Source of the DNA: Clusia tigrina
Taxonomy: Eukaryota; Arthropoda; Insecta; Diptera; Clusiidae
DNA: 64,000 nt
Direction of reading: 5' to 3'
Assembly (NCBI GenBank): GCA_920105625.2
Contig: OV050030.1
Location: forward strand, 72,246,900 to 72,310,899
Of this stretch, positions 21,213 through 33,454 are shown piece by piece. Made by a program: the position numbers and the translations under genes. The notes beneath the pieces were generated by a model that was not told the origin of the DNA, did not search any database, and was given only the letters and a program-made list of their open reading frames with translations. Positions within the stretch are counted from its first letter, which is position 1. Each line of letters begins with the position of its first letter.

Positions 21213-23448
21213 GCGTGTTGAAAATCTATCAATGGAATGCAAACGGTGTAAGCCAGCATAAGTTAGAAGTCAATAACTGTTTATTCTCGAATGTAATCGA
21301 TATACTTCTCATATCGGCAACACATTTAATCGAAAAGCACAATTTTTGTACACCAGGTTATAAATTTTATGACACAAAGCATCCCGCTGGTAAATCACAT
21401 GGTGGCACTATAATTTTAATCAAAAATATAAAAAAATATTTTGCTATGGAAGAATACAACGAAGAGCAATATCAATTAGTTTGGTCGGATGGGATGATAA
21501 CATAACTATTTCCGCTGTGTACTGTCCTTCAAAATTCAGAATATCAACAAATCAGTTTTCAGATTTCTTCTCTTCACTGGAAACAAGTTTAGCGACTACA
21601 ATGCTAAACACACCGACTGGGACTCACGGCTATCAACGCCAAAAGGAAACCAACTGTATAAGTTTATGCTTTCTAACAGCAAGATAGATATCATCTCTTC
21701 AGGACAACCATCGTATTGGCCAACAGACCCACGCAAAAACGAGAGTAATTTAAAGTGGAAACCCTTTTCAACCTCTCTTCAGATCACTGCCCTATAATAA
21801 TATAACTCAATAAAAAGTTATGCCCTTCATTCGATTTCACACCCCTTAGAGCCAATTGGCTAAAATACATAAAATACGTTAGCTCTCATCTCATTCTTAA
21901 TCCACGTCTCAAAACTAATGAGGAATTAGAAACATTTCTGGAGCTATTTACATCTACCCTAAGACTAGCTGTGCTTCATGCATCGTACAAACCCGAAAAT
22001 AACTATCACAACTCTAGACACCCAAAAATTTCAACTCAAATTGATCTTCTTCCTTCCCTAAAACGGAAGTTATATGTTGCCGCCTTCAATCAGAGTGCAG
22101 TTTGGACTGGTATCTTCAAAATCTTTCTGCAACTGACGTTTCCAACTACTCCCTATGGAAAGCTGTGAGGAAAATGAAATCACCTATTAGCGGAATTCCA
22201 CCCATTCGAACAAAAAACGAGAAATGGGCAGGAACTGGGCAGAACAACACCAAACACACCTCGCAGTAAAAACAATTTATTATTCTCATCGCCAGATTAC
22301 ACATGCTCGCCAATTAAGTTAAAACAAAAAGAAATAAGTGACGTAATTAGAAACTTTGCACCCAACAAAGCCCCAGGACAAGATCTCAATACTGGAAAAA
22401 TGATCAAGGATTTGCCACAAATATGCTTACCTGAATATTTAATAGATTGCTTCGCCTAGGATAAATCCTCTATGCCTGCAAAATGTCAATAGTATCAATG
22501 ATTCCGAAACCAAGAAAAGATCTGTGCCAATCGGCATCCTATAGACCGATCAGCATACTACCTATCATGCCAAAACTCTTCGAAAAACTTTTTCTTGGGG
22601 CTTACCAGGGGCTTATCTTCAAAATTAAAAAACTGTTGACTACAAAAGCACACCAAATACTGGAATCGTATCTAAGGGGCAGAACATTTAAAATGAGAAA
22701 TATTAATGTTTACTCTAAAAACTATGACATCAAAGCCGGCGTACCACAAGGAAGCGTGTTAGGTCCCGTGCTGTACTTAATATATACTTCGGATCTGCCT
22801 ACAGACAAACATTTAACCACAGCAACTTTCGCGGATGATACTGCTATCCTTAGCACTCATCTAAAACCTAAAATTGAATCTCGTAATCTAGAAAACCATC
22901 TGGCACTAGTAGAAAATAGTTTGGCAGACTGGCGAATTAATGTCAATAAAAAAAATATAAATAATGTTCCTGTTGCGCAAGCAAAAGAAGTGAAATATCT
23001 AGGAATTCATCTTCATTCACCTGGAAGCGCCACATTGAAGCAAAGAAAAAGCATATGTTACTAAAAGCTTATGCACAATAAATCTAGATTGAGTTTGGAA
23101 TACAAAATACTTTTGTACAAAGCTATTATTAAACCAATTTGGACTTACGTAAGCCAGTTGTGGGGTGGCGCAAGCAACTCTAACATAGAACTAATACAAA
23201 GTGCACAATCCAAAATTGTCAGAAGCATTATTGGCGCACTTTTGTTCGTTGAAAACATTAATATTCACAACTACCTGAATATACCACTCATGGAAAAAGA
23301 AATTGATGATTCCAACCTGAAATATATTCAAAAAATTAAAAGTCATCCAAACCACCTAGCTAGAACCCTAGTATATAATAGGGTCCATAACGGACTGAAA
23401 CACCAGCACTACAATCATCTTCAGTTCAAATTTATACTTATGTACTAG
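21209..23448 (+). pseudogene. Jockey#1 ORF2: endonuclease and reverse transcriptase
   Basis: Starts MSVLKIYQWNANGVSQHK, the canonical endonuclease N-terminus, and runs to a stop near 21505. Later parts are in other frames: SAVYCPSKFRIS (about 21520), YRPISILPIMPKLFEKL (22483 onward), GVPQGSVLGPVLYLIYTSDLP, FADDTAIL at 22828-22839, WRINVNKK and VKYLGIHL, and thumb KILLYKAIIKPIWTYVSQLWG (23071-23448). There is no RNase H, as expected for Jockey. The FADD box is intact, but the endonuclease is cut by shifts and part of the finger region (22100-22480) is ragged. Confidence 0.85.
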
Positions 23449-23616
23449 TACAAATTCTACAGATTTTATTTATTTTTAGTAACTAATATAACTACACTAA
23501 ACACTGACAAGGTATATTATTGCTAATTAATTACTTTGTAAGATTTGCCTACTTATTGTTAGTCTATTGTTAGAAAATACAATAAATAAACATATGGAAA
23601 AAAATAGAAAAAACGG

Positions 23617-24060
23617 GTGGCTCCCTCACATTCCCGCTAAATGTTAGCTCCCACTTGTCCAATTTCACTGCCCCCATACCATACCGAGGGCTCTCGGACC
23701 TACTTTCCTGCTACGGAGGCAATTGCTCCTATATAAACGTGCTCTGCTCCTCCCTTAACATCCACTACACAAAACCCTTCGCGGGTTCCTTCTAAAGCTA
23801 CGCTCATACGTGCTTGCGTTCCTATCGCACCTTCATCACTATAGGCTCGGGGCTCTCTTCCTTTCTCTAACCTACTCACGGCTTCAACATCCTGAGGTCC
23901 TCTCCTACTTTCTAGATTCCCACCCAGGTGCATAGGCAACCCCTCTTCCGACCTTTTCTGCCGAATCGGAGTCCTGGCAGCTGTTTCGTCCCCATCTGCT
24001 TCCCATAGCATCACCCCCTGAGAGTCTATCCCTTCTCTGCTCGTGGTTATTATCTGTTAC
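23617..24060 (-). pseudogene. Gypsy#1 Gag N-terminal fragment
   Basis: On the minus strand an open frame (23700-24014) rich in Arg/Glu/Gly is followed, after a stop and frame change, by GMGAVKLDKWELTFSGN, which resembles the opening of insect Gypsy Gag (aromatic-W-x-x-x-F-S/D-G motif). The fragment stops at the A-rich tail of Jockey#1. Function would be particle formation. The identification relies on one short motif and on position 5' to the pol pieces. Confidence 0.4.
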
Positions 24061-24111
24061 AAATCAGATATTGCCCAGGTATCTTCCCGGTGGACATATT
24101 TTTGTATTAAA

Positions 24112-24918
24112 GTATTTTTATACCCTTTACCTTGAAAAAAGGTAAATAGGGTATACTAATTTTGTGCTTTTGAGAGGGGTTGCAATTTCGAGAAGGAGGC
24201 GTGGCAGGTATGGACATATATATACAGATATGATCAGAATCACTTTCTAAGCAATTTTTATTTTGTCTATGGACATTATAAAGCTATCTGCAACAAATGG
24301 GGTTGATCAGAGAAAAGACACGCCCACTTTTGTTATAGGGAACTTTCGGGTCTAAAATAAAAATTAGCCTAGCTATGCTCATATGGATGCCAGCGGAATA
24401 AAAATAGGCAGAAATATACATGGGGTCCATAATAGTGTGTGTGCAGAATATGGAAATCATAATACAACTGCCACGCCACGCATGCATTCCAAATATGGGC
24501 AGATTATTACTACTGCCACGCCCACAATTAACCAAAAATCATTACTAGGTTCCGATTAAAGATTTCTCAACGAAATTTCACAGGAATGTTGCGGGTACTA
24601 ACATTAAACACCACACAAAAATGGGCGTGTTATATTTACAGCCACGCCCACAATTGGCATATTTTTGTAACTTTGGACCAACACAATATTTTTTGTCGAA
24701 ATTTTATATTAGTGGTTATATTGTCACTAGAAAGCCACACACAAGAAATGGGGTCGATATAATCATTTCAAGGTACCCTACCAAAAATTACCATGAATAT
24801 GCTCCTAATGACGATTTATGAAGAAAACATCCTCATTGTTGAACTCGCACGCACAAGAAAAGGTAAAGGGGATTTCGAAGTCGGTCTAACCCGACTTCAG
24901 ACTTCTGTACTCGTTTAA
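24112..24918 (+). repeat. Dispersed repeat copy 2 (GGCGTGGC-rich)
   Basis: Begins TACCCTTTACCTTG with an immediate inverted partner GGTAAATAGGGTATAC, contains several GGCGTGGC/GCCACGCC words, and ends GACTTCAGACTTCTGTACTCG. The ends match the copy at 437-930 in reverse complement. No coding potential. Confidence 0.72.
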
Positions 24919-26047
24919 TTTTTTTTTATTGTTTTTTTATTATCCAAATTTTTATTGCAATCTGTTGCTTAATAACTTAAATCTAATTTTTGAGTTTACT
25001 GTATTTTATGGACTACACCCAGTGTTACAGCCATTGTCTATTAGCACAGCAGATCTGTTGTGGATTTTCTCTTCAATCAGGTGAAAGTGAAGGGGTTGGA
25101 AGACAGTTCCGATATTAGTTGGTTTAGGTGGATTGGCGTCTCAGATTGTGCGAAGTAGAAAGCTTTTTTATTTCTTGAGCTACTGTGGAAACTTTGAGGT
25201 CACGATGGATTTGGTTGTTTGTGACATAATAAGGTGTTTTTACAATCATTCTTAGGGTCTTTGATTGGAATCTTTGCAGTATTTCAAAATTGGAAGTTGC
25301 CACAGTGCCCCACAGCTGAGTACCGTATGCCCAAACTGGTTTTAAAATTGCTGAGTAGTAAAGCAATTTGCTATCGATTGAGACATTGGAGTTTTCGTTC
25401 AAGAGCCAGTGTAGATTTTTGAGCTTTATACCGAGTACTTTTCGTTTTGTAAATATATGTGTTTTCCAAGTACCTTGGGGTACACCTGCTAAGTACCTTG
25501 GGGAACACCTGCTAAGTTTATATGGAGCTCAGATTGTTCTACACCTTGATTTATGAAAAAATATCGGTGTGTAAGATAGGACTTGATTAATACATAACAG
25601 TTAATAGGGAGTGCTGTTTTTATTTTGTAAAGCAAGCCATCGTATGCATGCTTGCCAGATGTCAAGAAACGCCGATGTATAATATTTTTTATGTTCGAAT
25701 GCAGTGTGTATATACTCAACAATCCTATGAAGCTGTTCGATTGTGCTGTGTTTTTTCCTGCATCCAATTTGATGATTTGGAATTAGTTTTTGCTCTTCTA
25801 TAATTGAGAGTAGTCTTTTCAGGACAAGGCTTTCCATGAGTTTAGAAGTAATCGGTTATAAGCTAATTGAGCGATACGATTCAACTTTATTAGCACTTTT
25901 TTCGGGCTTGATTATTATAATAATTTTTACTTGCGACACTGTTAGTACCGTGTTAAATAAGTAAGTTTGTAATGTAACTCCTTCTTCTGGATGTTGTTTT
26001 ACTATATAATTAGTTATTTTTTTTATATTTCGTGAACGCAAAAACAA
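24919..26047 (-). pseudogene. Jockey-clade LINE fragment (Jockey#2) with RT core deleted
   Basis: Minus-strand RT blocks: QVKIIIIIKPEKSANKVESY (25856-26047), LVLKRLLSIIEEQKLIPNHQ and CRKKHSTIEQLHRIVEYI (25601-25837), NLAGVPQGT (near 25490), then directly the thumb, NENSNVSIDSKLLYYSAILK and VWAYGTQLWG (25124-25402). The stretch that should hold the catalytic FADD box, about 100 residues, is missing. The junction shows a 23-base tandem duplication (25468-25490 and 25491-25513). A poly-T run at 24919-24955 is the element's A-tail read in reverse. Confidence 0.8.
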
Positions 26048-26063
26048 TTGCGTTCTAACATGT

Positions 26064-26077
26064 TGGTGCCGAAACCC
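26064..26077 (+). promoter_or_regulatory. Candidate tRNA primer-binding site of BEL#2
   Basis: TGGTGCCGAAACCC lies four bases after the LTR-like repeat. This is the sequence commonly seen at the primer-binding site of BEL/Pao elements, complementary to a tRNA 3' end, where minus-strand DNA synthesis starts. Confidence 0.6.
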
Positions 26078-26534
26078 ATGACATTGGTCTCAGTATTGAA
26101 TTAAATTTTGTGAAGCTTCAGTGAAAGCAAATAGAAATATAAAGAATTTGGAATTAACTAATAAGCAAGTGATTCGTGAAGAAAAATTCGTTCGGGTTTA
26201 AAAATTGCGTATAACAACGTTGGCATCGGTTTTTTTTTGTTGGTCCCTGTAACGCAGCAGCAGTACAAGCCTGCAGTAGCGTCAGTAGCGCAGCAGCAGA
26301 ACGAGTTTACAGTAGCTGCAAAAATTGAAAGAAATAGCATAGGCAACATTAAACATCGCCAGAGCAGAGCACATTTTTTCTCTTTTATAAGACATTCGGC
26401 AAAAAGCTGCGAGGAGAATTAGAAGTGATGTGATAAAAAGTGCAATTGTGATTGCAAAATACTCTGAGAGAAAGCTCTGGCTTAAAATTTGACATTTAAA
26501 TAAAAAAAAATAAAGAGCAGAGAAGAATAGTGCG

Positions 26535-27791
26535 ATAAGTTCTATACGGGTAATAGTGTTCGATAATCATGAGAAAGATGATATTGCAGTTGAAGCGGCA
26601 GCTACGATGAAGAGTGGTCAAAGGCTCGTGGAGCTAAAGTCGCTTCGAGCGTCGAGTAAAGGGAGTATAACACGAATTAGGAATTTGGTGGCAAAAAAGG
26701 GTGCTGCTCTGCCTGCAGAAGAGTTGGAGTGCCGGCTTGGTATTTTAGAAGCCTACTTCAAGCAGATTCTCAGCGTGTAGGCAAGCATCGATAAAATTTG
26801 CTCAGAAGCAGACACGTCAGCCAATGCTGTTTTCATTGGTGATGTGGAGTAGCTATATGTGAGTGCGAAATCAACCATAATGGCGTTGATTCCAGAAAGA
26901 CGAACATCTAGCTGATATTAGCAGGTCACACAAGGCGTCATTTGCGGCATCAGCACCGCGCTTACGGCGACCATCAATAAGATGGTTCATCATGATGAAA
27001 CGTTGAATAATTGCGAACGGTTTCTGATACTCAAAGAGAGCTTGGGTCCAAGACCACTATCAGCAATCGCAGACTTCGATGAAACGGATGAGAATTATCC
27101 GAAGGCGATGCAGCGCCTGGAATCGTGTTTCGATAAGAAAGCTCTTATGTTTGAAGAGCACATCGCTGCACTTTTCGAATTGCAGAAGGCAACCAAAGGA
27201 TCTGCTGCGCATTTACGTAAGGTAATTGACACCACCAACGCGCGCTTGATCGCGATGCTTTCACTTGGGAACTATGAATATGTGGCTAATGCTCTCATCA
27301 TATTTCTGGTGATGGAGACTTTAGATACCGAATCGCAAGCCAAATGGGAAGAAGCCGTTGACTATACGAAGTTGTCTTCATGGGAAGAGTGTTTAGTTGT
27401 ATTATCTCGGCGGTGCGAAACTTTGGAGGCACGAGAGGCGAATACGATACGAGTCGTTGTAAAGCAGAATTCGGCGAGGGATGTTCAACGGAAATCCAAG
27501 CCGAACGGTGTGTTCGTGAAGCGAAATACGACAACGTCGCTGGCAATAGAGCAGGCGTCTTGCAGCATTTGCCACAAAGGTGGACATGACGTGGTGAATT
27601 GCTCGAAATTCATACGCATGAGTGAACAGAAGCGCTACTTAGCTGCACGGACATCTAAGTTGTGCCTTCTGTGTTTGAGAAAAGGACATTGGTCCAGACA
27701 ATGTAAAGCACCGAAATGCGCAAAGAGCCAACTTTCTCATCACGCATTGCTGCGTAGATACAATGACACAGTGTTAGGTTATATAATCTGA
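26535..27791 (+). pseudogene. BEL#2 Gag
   Basis: The first part (26556-26780) reads LKSLRASSKGSITRIRNLVA and ECRLGILEAYFKQIL, the usual start of BEL Gag, ended by TAG at 26778. Capsid-like sequence continues in 26982-27791: ILKESLGPRPLSAI, DENYPKAMQRLESCFDKK, LSLGNYEYVANALIIFLVME and KWEEAVDY. It ends with two zinc knuckles, CSICHKGGHDVVNC and CLLCLRKGHWSRQC, that bind RNA. The 5' leader 26250-26290 is CAG-rich. One stop plus a shift separates the halves; the second half, of 269 residues, is intact. Confidence 0.82.
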
Positions 27792-27877
27792 TGTGCGATT
27801 AAATGGCGCAGGCGCTGAGATTACCGAAAGCAGCGTGCTCAATGGAGGATATGATATGAAAAAAGTAGAAACATTGG

Positions 27878-29255
27878 ATGTTGGAAAGCTATCAAGCAAT
27901 TTTGTGGAGACGATCTAGTGAGGAGAAACTGGAAGCGTACCGGCTGCTCACGATCACATATGGAACTATAGCAGCCCCATACCTAGCCACCCGCTGCCTT
28001 AAGAAGTTGGGCGAAGACAATGCTAATAGGTTGCCATTGGCATCGCAGAAAGTGGAGTCCGATTTTTATATGGATGATTTCATTAGTGGAGCTGACACCG
28101 AAGAAAAGTTATTCGAAATCTACGGGGGCGTGTCAACGCTCACAAACTCCGCAAATTTTACACTGCGCAAGTGGCACTCAAACAACAACAGTTTCCTGCG
28201 GCAGGTACCAGAAGCCAAAAAAAGAAAAGACGCTGCGTGTTAACGATGCCGAAATCATCAAAACGCTTGGCATTATTTGGGAACCAGCATCGGACTTGTT
28301 CAGGTATGTTTGGCCAGATATATCCCGCACCAAATCCATAACCAAAAGGGTTGTATTGTCGGAATTGTCGACATTGTTTGATCCCCTTGGACTAGTGAAT
28401 CCGGTCATCGTAAAAGCGAAGATTTTCTTACAAGACCTATGGCTTCAGAAGGTAGCTTGGGATGAATCATTACCCATGCAGTATCACAGTCAATGGACTG
28501 AGTTTCGTAACAAGTTGAAAGCGATGCAAGAGGTCAAGGTTCCGTCAGCTCCAATCATTGCCTGCTGTCTATATTGGTGGAAAAGACACAAGCGAAATTT
28601 CAGATTCAACCTGATGCGCTATGTCTGTGGAGCGACTCGGAGATTGTGCTCGAGTGGCTGAGAGCGTATCCATCGACTTGGACATCTTTCGTTACCAGCA
28701 GGGTTGCCTTGATCCAGGAGGCAACTAAATCAGCAATTTGGAGACATGGTCCTTCTCGACAAAATCCCGAAGATATCATATCCAGAGGTGCGTATGTTGA
28801 CGAATTACTAAACTCTTTCTGGTTCTCAGGTCCACCATTCCTAAGGAAGTCTTGTGATCAGTGACCACACAATAACGTATGCAAAAAGTCAGCTGAAGTC
28901 TTTGAAGAAGTGGGGCCATTTACGACGAGTGGGGTAGACTTCTGTGGCCCTGTTATGACTACGTACAACCTTAGGGGAGTACGTGTCACAAAAAGCTACA
29001 TCGCAGTATTCATATGTTTCGCAACTAGGGCGGTTCATTTGGAGGTGGTCTCTGACTTGTCGGCCAAGGCGTTCAAGCGGTTTGTCGCACGCCGAGGCTT
29101 GTGCACACAGCTGTTCTGCAAGAACGGTACCAATTTTGCTCGCCGTGGGCTGAAAGAGTTCAGGGAAACCTTTCAAGAGCAGCAGTTGCAAGGCGAAATA
29201 TCACAGTTTTGTGGCACCAGCAACATCGACTTTCGTCACATACCAGCCCATACCA
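27878..29255 (+). pseudogene. BEL#2 pol remnant: RT, RNase H, integrase
   Basis: RT resumes at YQAILWRRSSEEK, then YRLLTITYGTIAAPYLATRC and SDFYMDDFISGA (YMDD intact, about 28067-28078), then LRKWHSNNN. A frameshift near 28225 moves the continuation (LGIIWEPASDLFRYVW, LFDPLGLVNPVIVKAKIFLQ) to another frame. RNase H: LWSDSEIVLEWL (28574 onward). Integrase: TTSGVDFCGPVM, AVHLEVVSDLSAKAF, CTQLFCKNGTNF (28910-29250). The second integrase Asp is Lys (29120-29122). The region between Gag and RT lacks the protease. Confidence 0.82.
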
Positions 29256-29273
29256 AACAATTGCGTTCTAACA

Positions 29274-31908
29274 GCTTAGTTATAGGAATATTCAGAAAAC
29301 TAAGTTAGGGCCTAAGTATAGAAAAAGTGTAGGAACTTTAATGAACTAATATTTGGGGTATGACAAACAATATTTAATAATAATATTTTTAAACTTGATT
29401 ATTTAACATAAAAATTATACGTCGACCAAAAATTCCGGCCTCCTTGAAAGGACCCTTTCAAGAGACAAGTAGTGGAGTTTGTGCACAGGTCGTCGTATGA
29501 GACTCTTTGTCGACAACTCGTATGTGTTGATCTTTTCCGGGAATGACGTTGACAATTTCTCCCATTAGCCATCTCTGAGGAGGGACGTTACCTTCATGTA
29601 CTAGTACAAGTGCACCCTTTGCGACATCGATTTGCGTGTTGGTCCACTTGTTGCGAGCCTGGATTTCGTTGAGGTAATCGTTGGAACAATGGTGCCCAAA
29701 ATGTTGCTTGATAGCACTGATGCGATGTTGCTATGATGGCATCCGTTGACAGGTCTGAGACAACTTCAATGTGAACATCTTTTGATGCGAGACATATAAA
29801 AATCGCAATATATGTCTTGTATGGCACTTTGCCACGAATTCGATAAAATGTATTTATTGATCCACAAAAGTCAACAGCACAGCGATAAAATGGCCTTGAT
29901 GGATTAAGACGTTTGACGGGGAGATTTCCCATTATTTGCTAGAGCAATCGAGGCTTATAACGGATGCAGATGAGGATCTTACGATGCGACGAGTCAAATT
30001 CCTAGCGTTGATGATCCAGAAAGAATTACGGATAAGTACCATGAGTGCCTTTGGGCCGGGGTGGTAGTGATGCGCAAATGACGAACATATCCTCTGATAA
30101 ATTCATTATTGGTTAGCAAGAGTATAGGGTGTTTTTGTCCGTCAGAAATGTTTGCTAGTTCAAGACGACCACCGACTTTTAGCAGACTATAGCCCCCAGT
30201 GTTGCATAAAAATGGATTCAAGAACTTCATTGAACTTTGCAGATCTATATTTTTCTTTAGCCGTTGAATGTTTTCTTTGAAATGTTGTTGTTGTAAATTC
30301 CAAACAATGCAAAAGAGAGCATTTTCTAGGTCCTGAAGGGAAAGGGAATTATAGTCGAGGTTAGTAATAGATGAATTATTAATTTTGTTGTAGAATCGGA
30401 AAATCCATGCTATGATGCGCAATATTCTCAAGTACGAACTGTACTTTTTTATAGTTTCGAGAATATAGTTTGGTTTGGATACAATATGGAATATTGATTT
30501 TCTTTTCTTCTTATCAACTTCGCTGGAATCTACTTTTCTTTTATTTTCTGGTCAACGTTCTTTGTCAAGTTTCAGACAAGAAGGGCCAGTGTGAATCAGC
30601 GAGTTATTTAAGAGAAGAGCCTCTTGAAACAATGTCCGCAGGATTACAACTAGTTGGGACATGCCTCCAATGACATTCCGAAATGAGATCTTGAATCTCA
30701 GATATCCTATTACCAACAAAGGCAGATAGAGTGTAGGAGTGCAACTTGAGCCAATGCAGAACAATTTGAGAGTCAGTCCACAAATAAAACTCTAAAGCAT
30801 AGTCACTTAGAGATGATTTTATTATAGCGTAAACTTATATAAGTTGAGCCCCACAGTGTTCTAATGTTGGTAAAGATTGTTTTCTTTGTGCGCGCGACCC
30901 TGGCCTTTGATGTTAGGAGTTTTAAAGATATGTTTCCATGAGAGTCATTTATACGAAGATAGAGGCAAAAGCCGTATGCACGAATTGATGAGTCACAAAA
31001 TCCATGCAGTTGTAATGTTATAGCATTTGGCGACAAACAATGTTGAGGTATTTTAAGTGACGGGAGCAGCGCCAAATCTTTCAGAAATTCTTTCAACGCA
31101 GTCTGTAAATTTTGAGGTACAGATGCATCCCAATTTAGTTTGAGAAGCCAAAGCTCTTGTATAATAATTTTTGCAGCGATAATAACATATGTTAATAAGT
31201 CAAAGGGGTCAAATAGTGACGAGGCTAACGACAAAATTGTTCGTTTTGTTATTTTCTTATCAAATTGAGTTTTGGGGTTGAATTAAAACAGCAATACAAT
31301 TTGAATTTGATCCCATGCTATGCGTAGCGCGCTTGTGATCAAAGTGAAGTGAAGTCCTATGATTAGAATGCCACTTTGCGAGCTTCATACAGCCCCTTTC
31401 AAGAATTTCAAACACTTTAGATTTGATTTTTGTACATTCATCATCCACTTAGAATGAAGATTTGATGGAGTTAGCACCTATTTCAAATTCGGATACGTAT
31501 TGGTTTGCGAAATAGTGAAGACTACACATAGCAATGAATGGAGCAGCAGCAGTACCGTAGGTCACAGTATTGAGTCTATAGGTTTGGTTCGGTTCATCTT
31601 CTGAATTTCTCCACAAAATGTATTGAAAGCATACTCTGGGAACTCTGGGATCCACATCTACTTGCCTGCACGTTTTGATGATGTCAGTCGTGATTGCAAA
31701 ACGGTAAAGACGAAAACGAATGAGCAAAATAAACAATTCGACTTGAATTGTGGGTGCAACCATTAAGATGTCGTTCAGACACTTTTGAGACGAAGTTTGG
31801 CATGAAGCATCAAATACTACCCTTAATTTTGTTGATGTGGTTTCTTGAGTTTAAGGTTTTCGATTAAGCACATATGCCCTAAATCAATGTATTTTCTCAT
31901 AAAAGCAT
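29274..31908 (-). pseudogene. BEL#3, 3' half: RT, RNase H, integrase
   Basis: Minus-strand order from the right: FMRKYIDLGHM (about 31880), STKLRVVFDASCQTSSQKCL and FRLYRFAITTDIIKTCRQVDVD (31640-31847), YRLNTVTYGTAAAPFIAM, then SSF-stop-VDDE where YVDD is expected (TAA at 31449-31451), LAKWHSNH (31260-31440), SLASSLFDPFDLLTYVI (30803-31234), integrase N-terminus (29994-30431), core with AVDFCGSINTFYRIRG and DVHIEVVSDLSTD, and a C-terminal KGALVLVHEGNVPP-like block (29450-29930). 29274-29430 is non-coding and may hold the 3' LTR. The 5' half of the same element lies at 46105-48000, displaced by the Jockey insertion. Confidence 0.82.
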
Positions 31909-32106
31909 TATTTTTTTTTATTTTTTTTTATTATTATTATTATAATTATTATTACTTGAAAAACAATAACTTAATTATTGTTTTACATTGTAAGGGGAGC
32001 ACTAGCTGCCAGGGCTTTCAGCTCTCTTCTTTTTTTTTATTAACGAATCTTATACCATATACAGAAACGTTTTATAATTGCACCTAGTAAATACAGGTAA
32101 TACTAA

Positions 32107-33329
32107 CTAGCAATTTTGTTCGCATAAATTAAACAAATTAAAAGACAAATGCTGCGAAGTCATCAGAAGTAAACTAGATGCTGCAACATTGACATGCGAT
32201 TTCAGTCGCTGTTTCTGAGAAATGGCAAATTTGTTTGTCACATCAGTGACAGTTGGCATGCCAAGATCACGATGGAGATCGCTGTTTCCAACATAGTATG
32301 GTGCATTAACAATACATCGCAGCACTTTATTTTGAAATCGTTGGATAGTGGCAATGTATATTTCACTAGAACATCCCCAAAATTGGATGCCATAGGTCCA
32401 GGTCGGCTTCAGTATTTGTTTATACACCATTAGTTTGTTGTGAATTGACAGGGTAATGTCTGCCAATAAGGTGGTACAATTTGTAGAAATTCAGGTCAAG
32501 CTGCTCTCGTTTTTTCTTTACGTGAGCTTTCCAGCGCAATTTGGCGTCGAGTGTAATACCCAGGTAATTGGCTTCGTTGACATGTGGGATTATTAACCCA
32601 TCCTTGAAAATCGGTTTGTAAGGTGTATTTTTCAGTGAAAAAACTTTATGCGCTGATTGTCTTTTGTTTAACTTAATGCGCCATTTCTTTCCCCATGAAG
32701 CAATACAATTAACAGCCTCTTGTAGCTTAGCCGTCGCGTCTTCGATAGTGTTACCTGGAAGCCAGAACACCAGTATCGTCCGTAAATGTTGCGGTTACTT
32801 GCTGATTTGCTGTTGGTAGGTCGTATGTATACAGGAGGTACAGCAGAGGCCACAGGATGCTCCCTTGCGATACACCAGCACTAATTTTTTTCAAAGAACA
32901 ATAGGCGTTTTCGTATTTAACACTAAAGTACCTGTCATCAAGGTATGATGAAAGCACCTCGCAATATTGCATTGGCAACAATGTCCGCAGCTTTTGTAAT
33001 AGACCTGCATGCCACACCTAATCGAAAGCTTGTGAAACGTCTAGGAAGACGGCGGAACACACTTTTTTCCCTTCCAACGCAGTTTCGACCATATTCACAA
33101 CTCTGTGGATTTGATCAGTTGTCGAATGATTTTTCCTAAAACCAAACTGGTGAGCGGGAATCAAGTTTTTATTCTCAATTATTGGCATTAAGCGCGTTAA
33201 AATCAATTTTTCAAATAGTTTTGACAATGCTGGCAGTAAGGATATTGGCCTATACGATGAAACGTCGTTGAGTGATTTCCCAGGCTTGGGTACCATGATT
33301 ACCTCTGCGAATTTCCAATATATATGCAA
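32107..33329 (-). pseudogene. Jockey#3 ORF2, C-terminal half (RT)
   Basis: Minus strand: YWKFAEVIMVPKPGKS, YRPISLLPALSKLFEKLIL, HQFGFRKNHSTTDQIHRVV and AVFLDVSQAFD (33018-33329), then SAGVSQGSILWPLLYLLYTYDLP and TFTDDTGVL (about 32771-32790), then ANYLGITLDAKLRWKAHVKKK and thumb MVYKQILKPTWTYGIQFWG. The catalytic box reads FTDD where FADD is usual; the two Asp are kept. Frame changes near 32770 and 32460 break it. 31930-32106 is the non-coding 3' UTR. Confidence 0.83.
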
Positions 33330-33454
33330 TGTTGTCGCTTAGGTGGTTGGTACTGAACTCATTTATTAAATCACTTAACTTAACACAACACCTTAACCTG
33401 TTCTTATACCGTAAAGAGTACTTAACATGTATGTAAATAACTTAATACTTAACA
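33330..33454 (-). repeat. 3' LTR of Gypsy#2
   Basis: Contains AGGTGGTTGGTACTGAACT, repeated at the other end of the element. The neighbouring non-coding stretch 33455-33612 holds the polypurine tract. Confidence 0.88.

Larger units (their letters stand above)
20283..23616 (+). mobile_element. Jockey-clade LINE (Jockey#1), 5' truncated and decayed
   Basis: ORF1 with zinc knuckles, ORF2 with endonuclease and RT, a short 3' UTR with CAATAAATAAAC near 23580 and an A-rich tail. It sits between RT and Gag pieces of Gypsy#1. The left boundary lies somewhere in 20270-20285, where minus-strand RT sequence stops and plus-strand ORF1 sequence begins. The last 60 bases resemble the Jockey tail at 49514-49606 read on the minus strand. 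Confidence 0.82.
9962..24111 (-). mobile_element. Split Gypsy-superfamily LTR retrotransposon (Gypsy#1)
   Basis: Pieces on the minus strand, from 5' to 3': a Gag-like segment (23617-24060), the end of the reverse transcriptase with YLDD (about 19890-20282), RNase H remnants, integrase (18190-19260), a 3' region and a candidate LTR (9962-11094). Two LINEs break it: 11783-17484 and about 20283-23616. The gag-to-RT interval is missing more sequence than a simple insertion explains, so a deletion accompanied or followed the Jockey insertion. The GWY block after ELRRFLG-like sequence and the long candidate LTR suggest an Osvaldo-like lineage, from memory only. Confidence 0.5.
26042..29273 (+). mobile_element. 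BEL/Pao element with large internal deletions (BEL#2)
   Basis: Bounded by perfect 19-base direct repeats (AAACAATTGCGTTCTAACA at 26042-26060 and 29255-29273), interpreted as the last bases of otherwise lost LTRs. A primer-binding-like site follows the left copy. Gag with two zinc knuckles, then RT, RNase H and integrase remnants follow on the plus strand. Protease and N-terminal RT are missing between 27791 and 27890, and the integrase is cut off at the right repeat. A non-autonomous relic. Confidence 0.75.
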
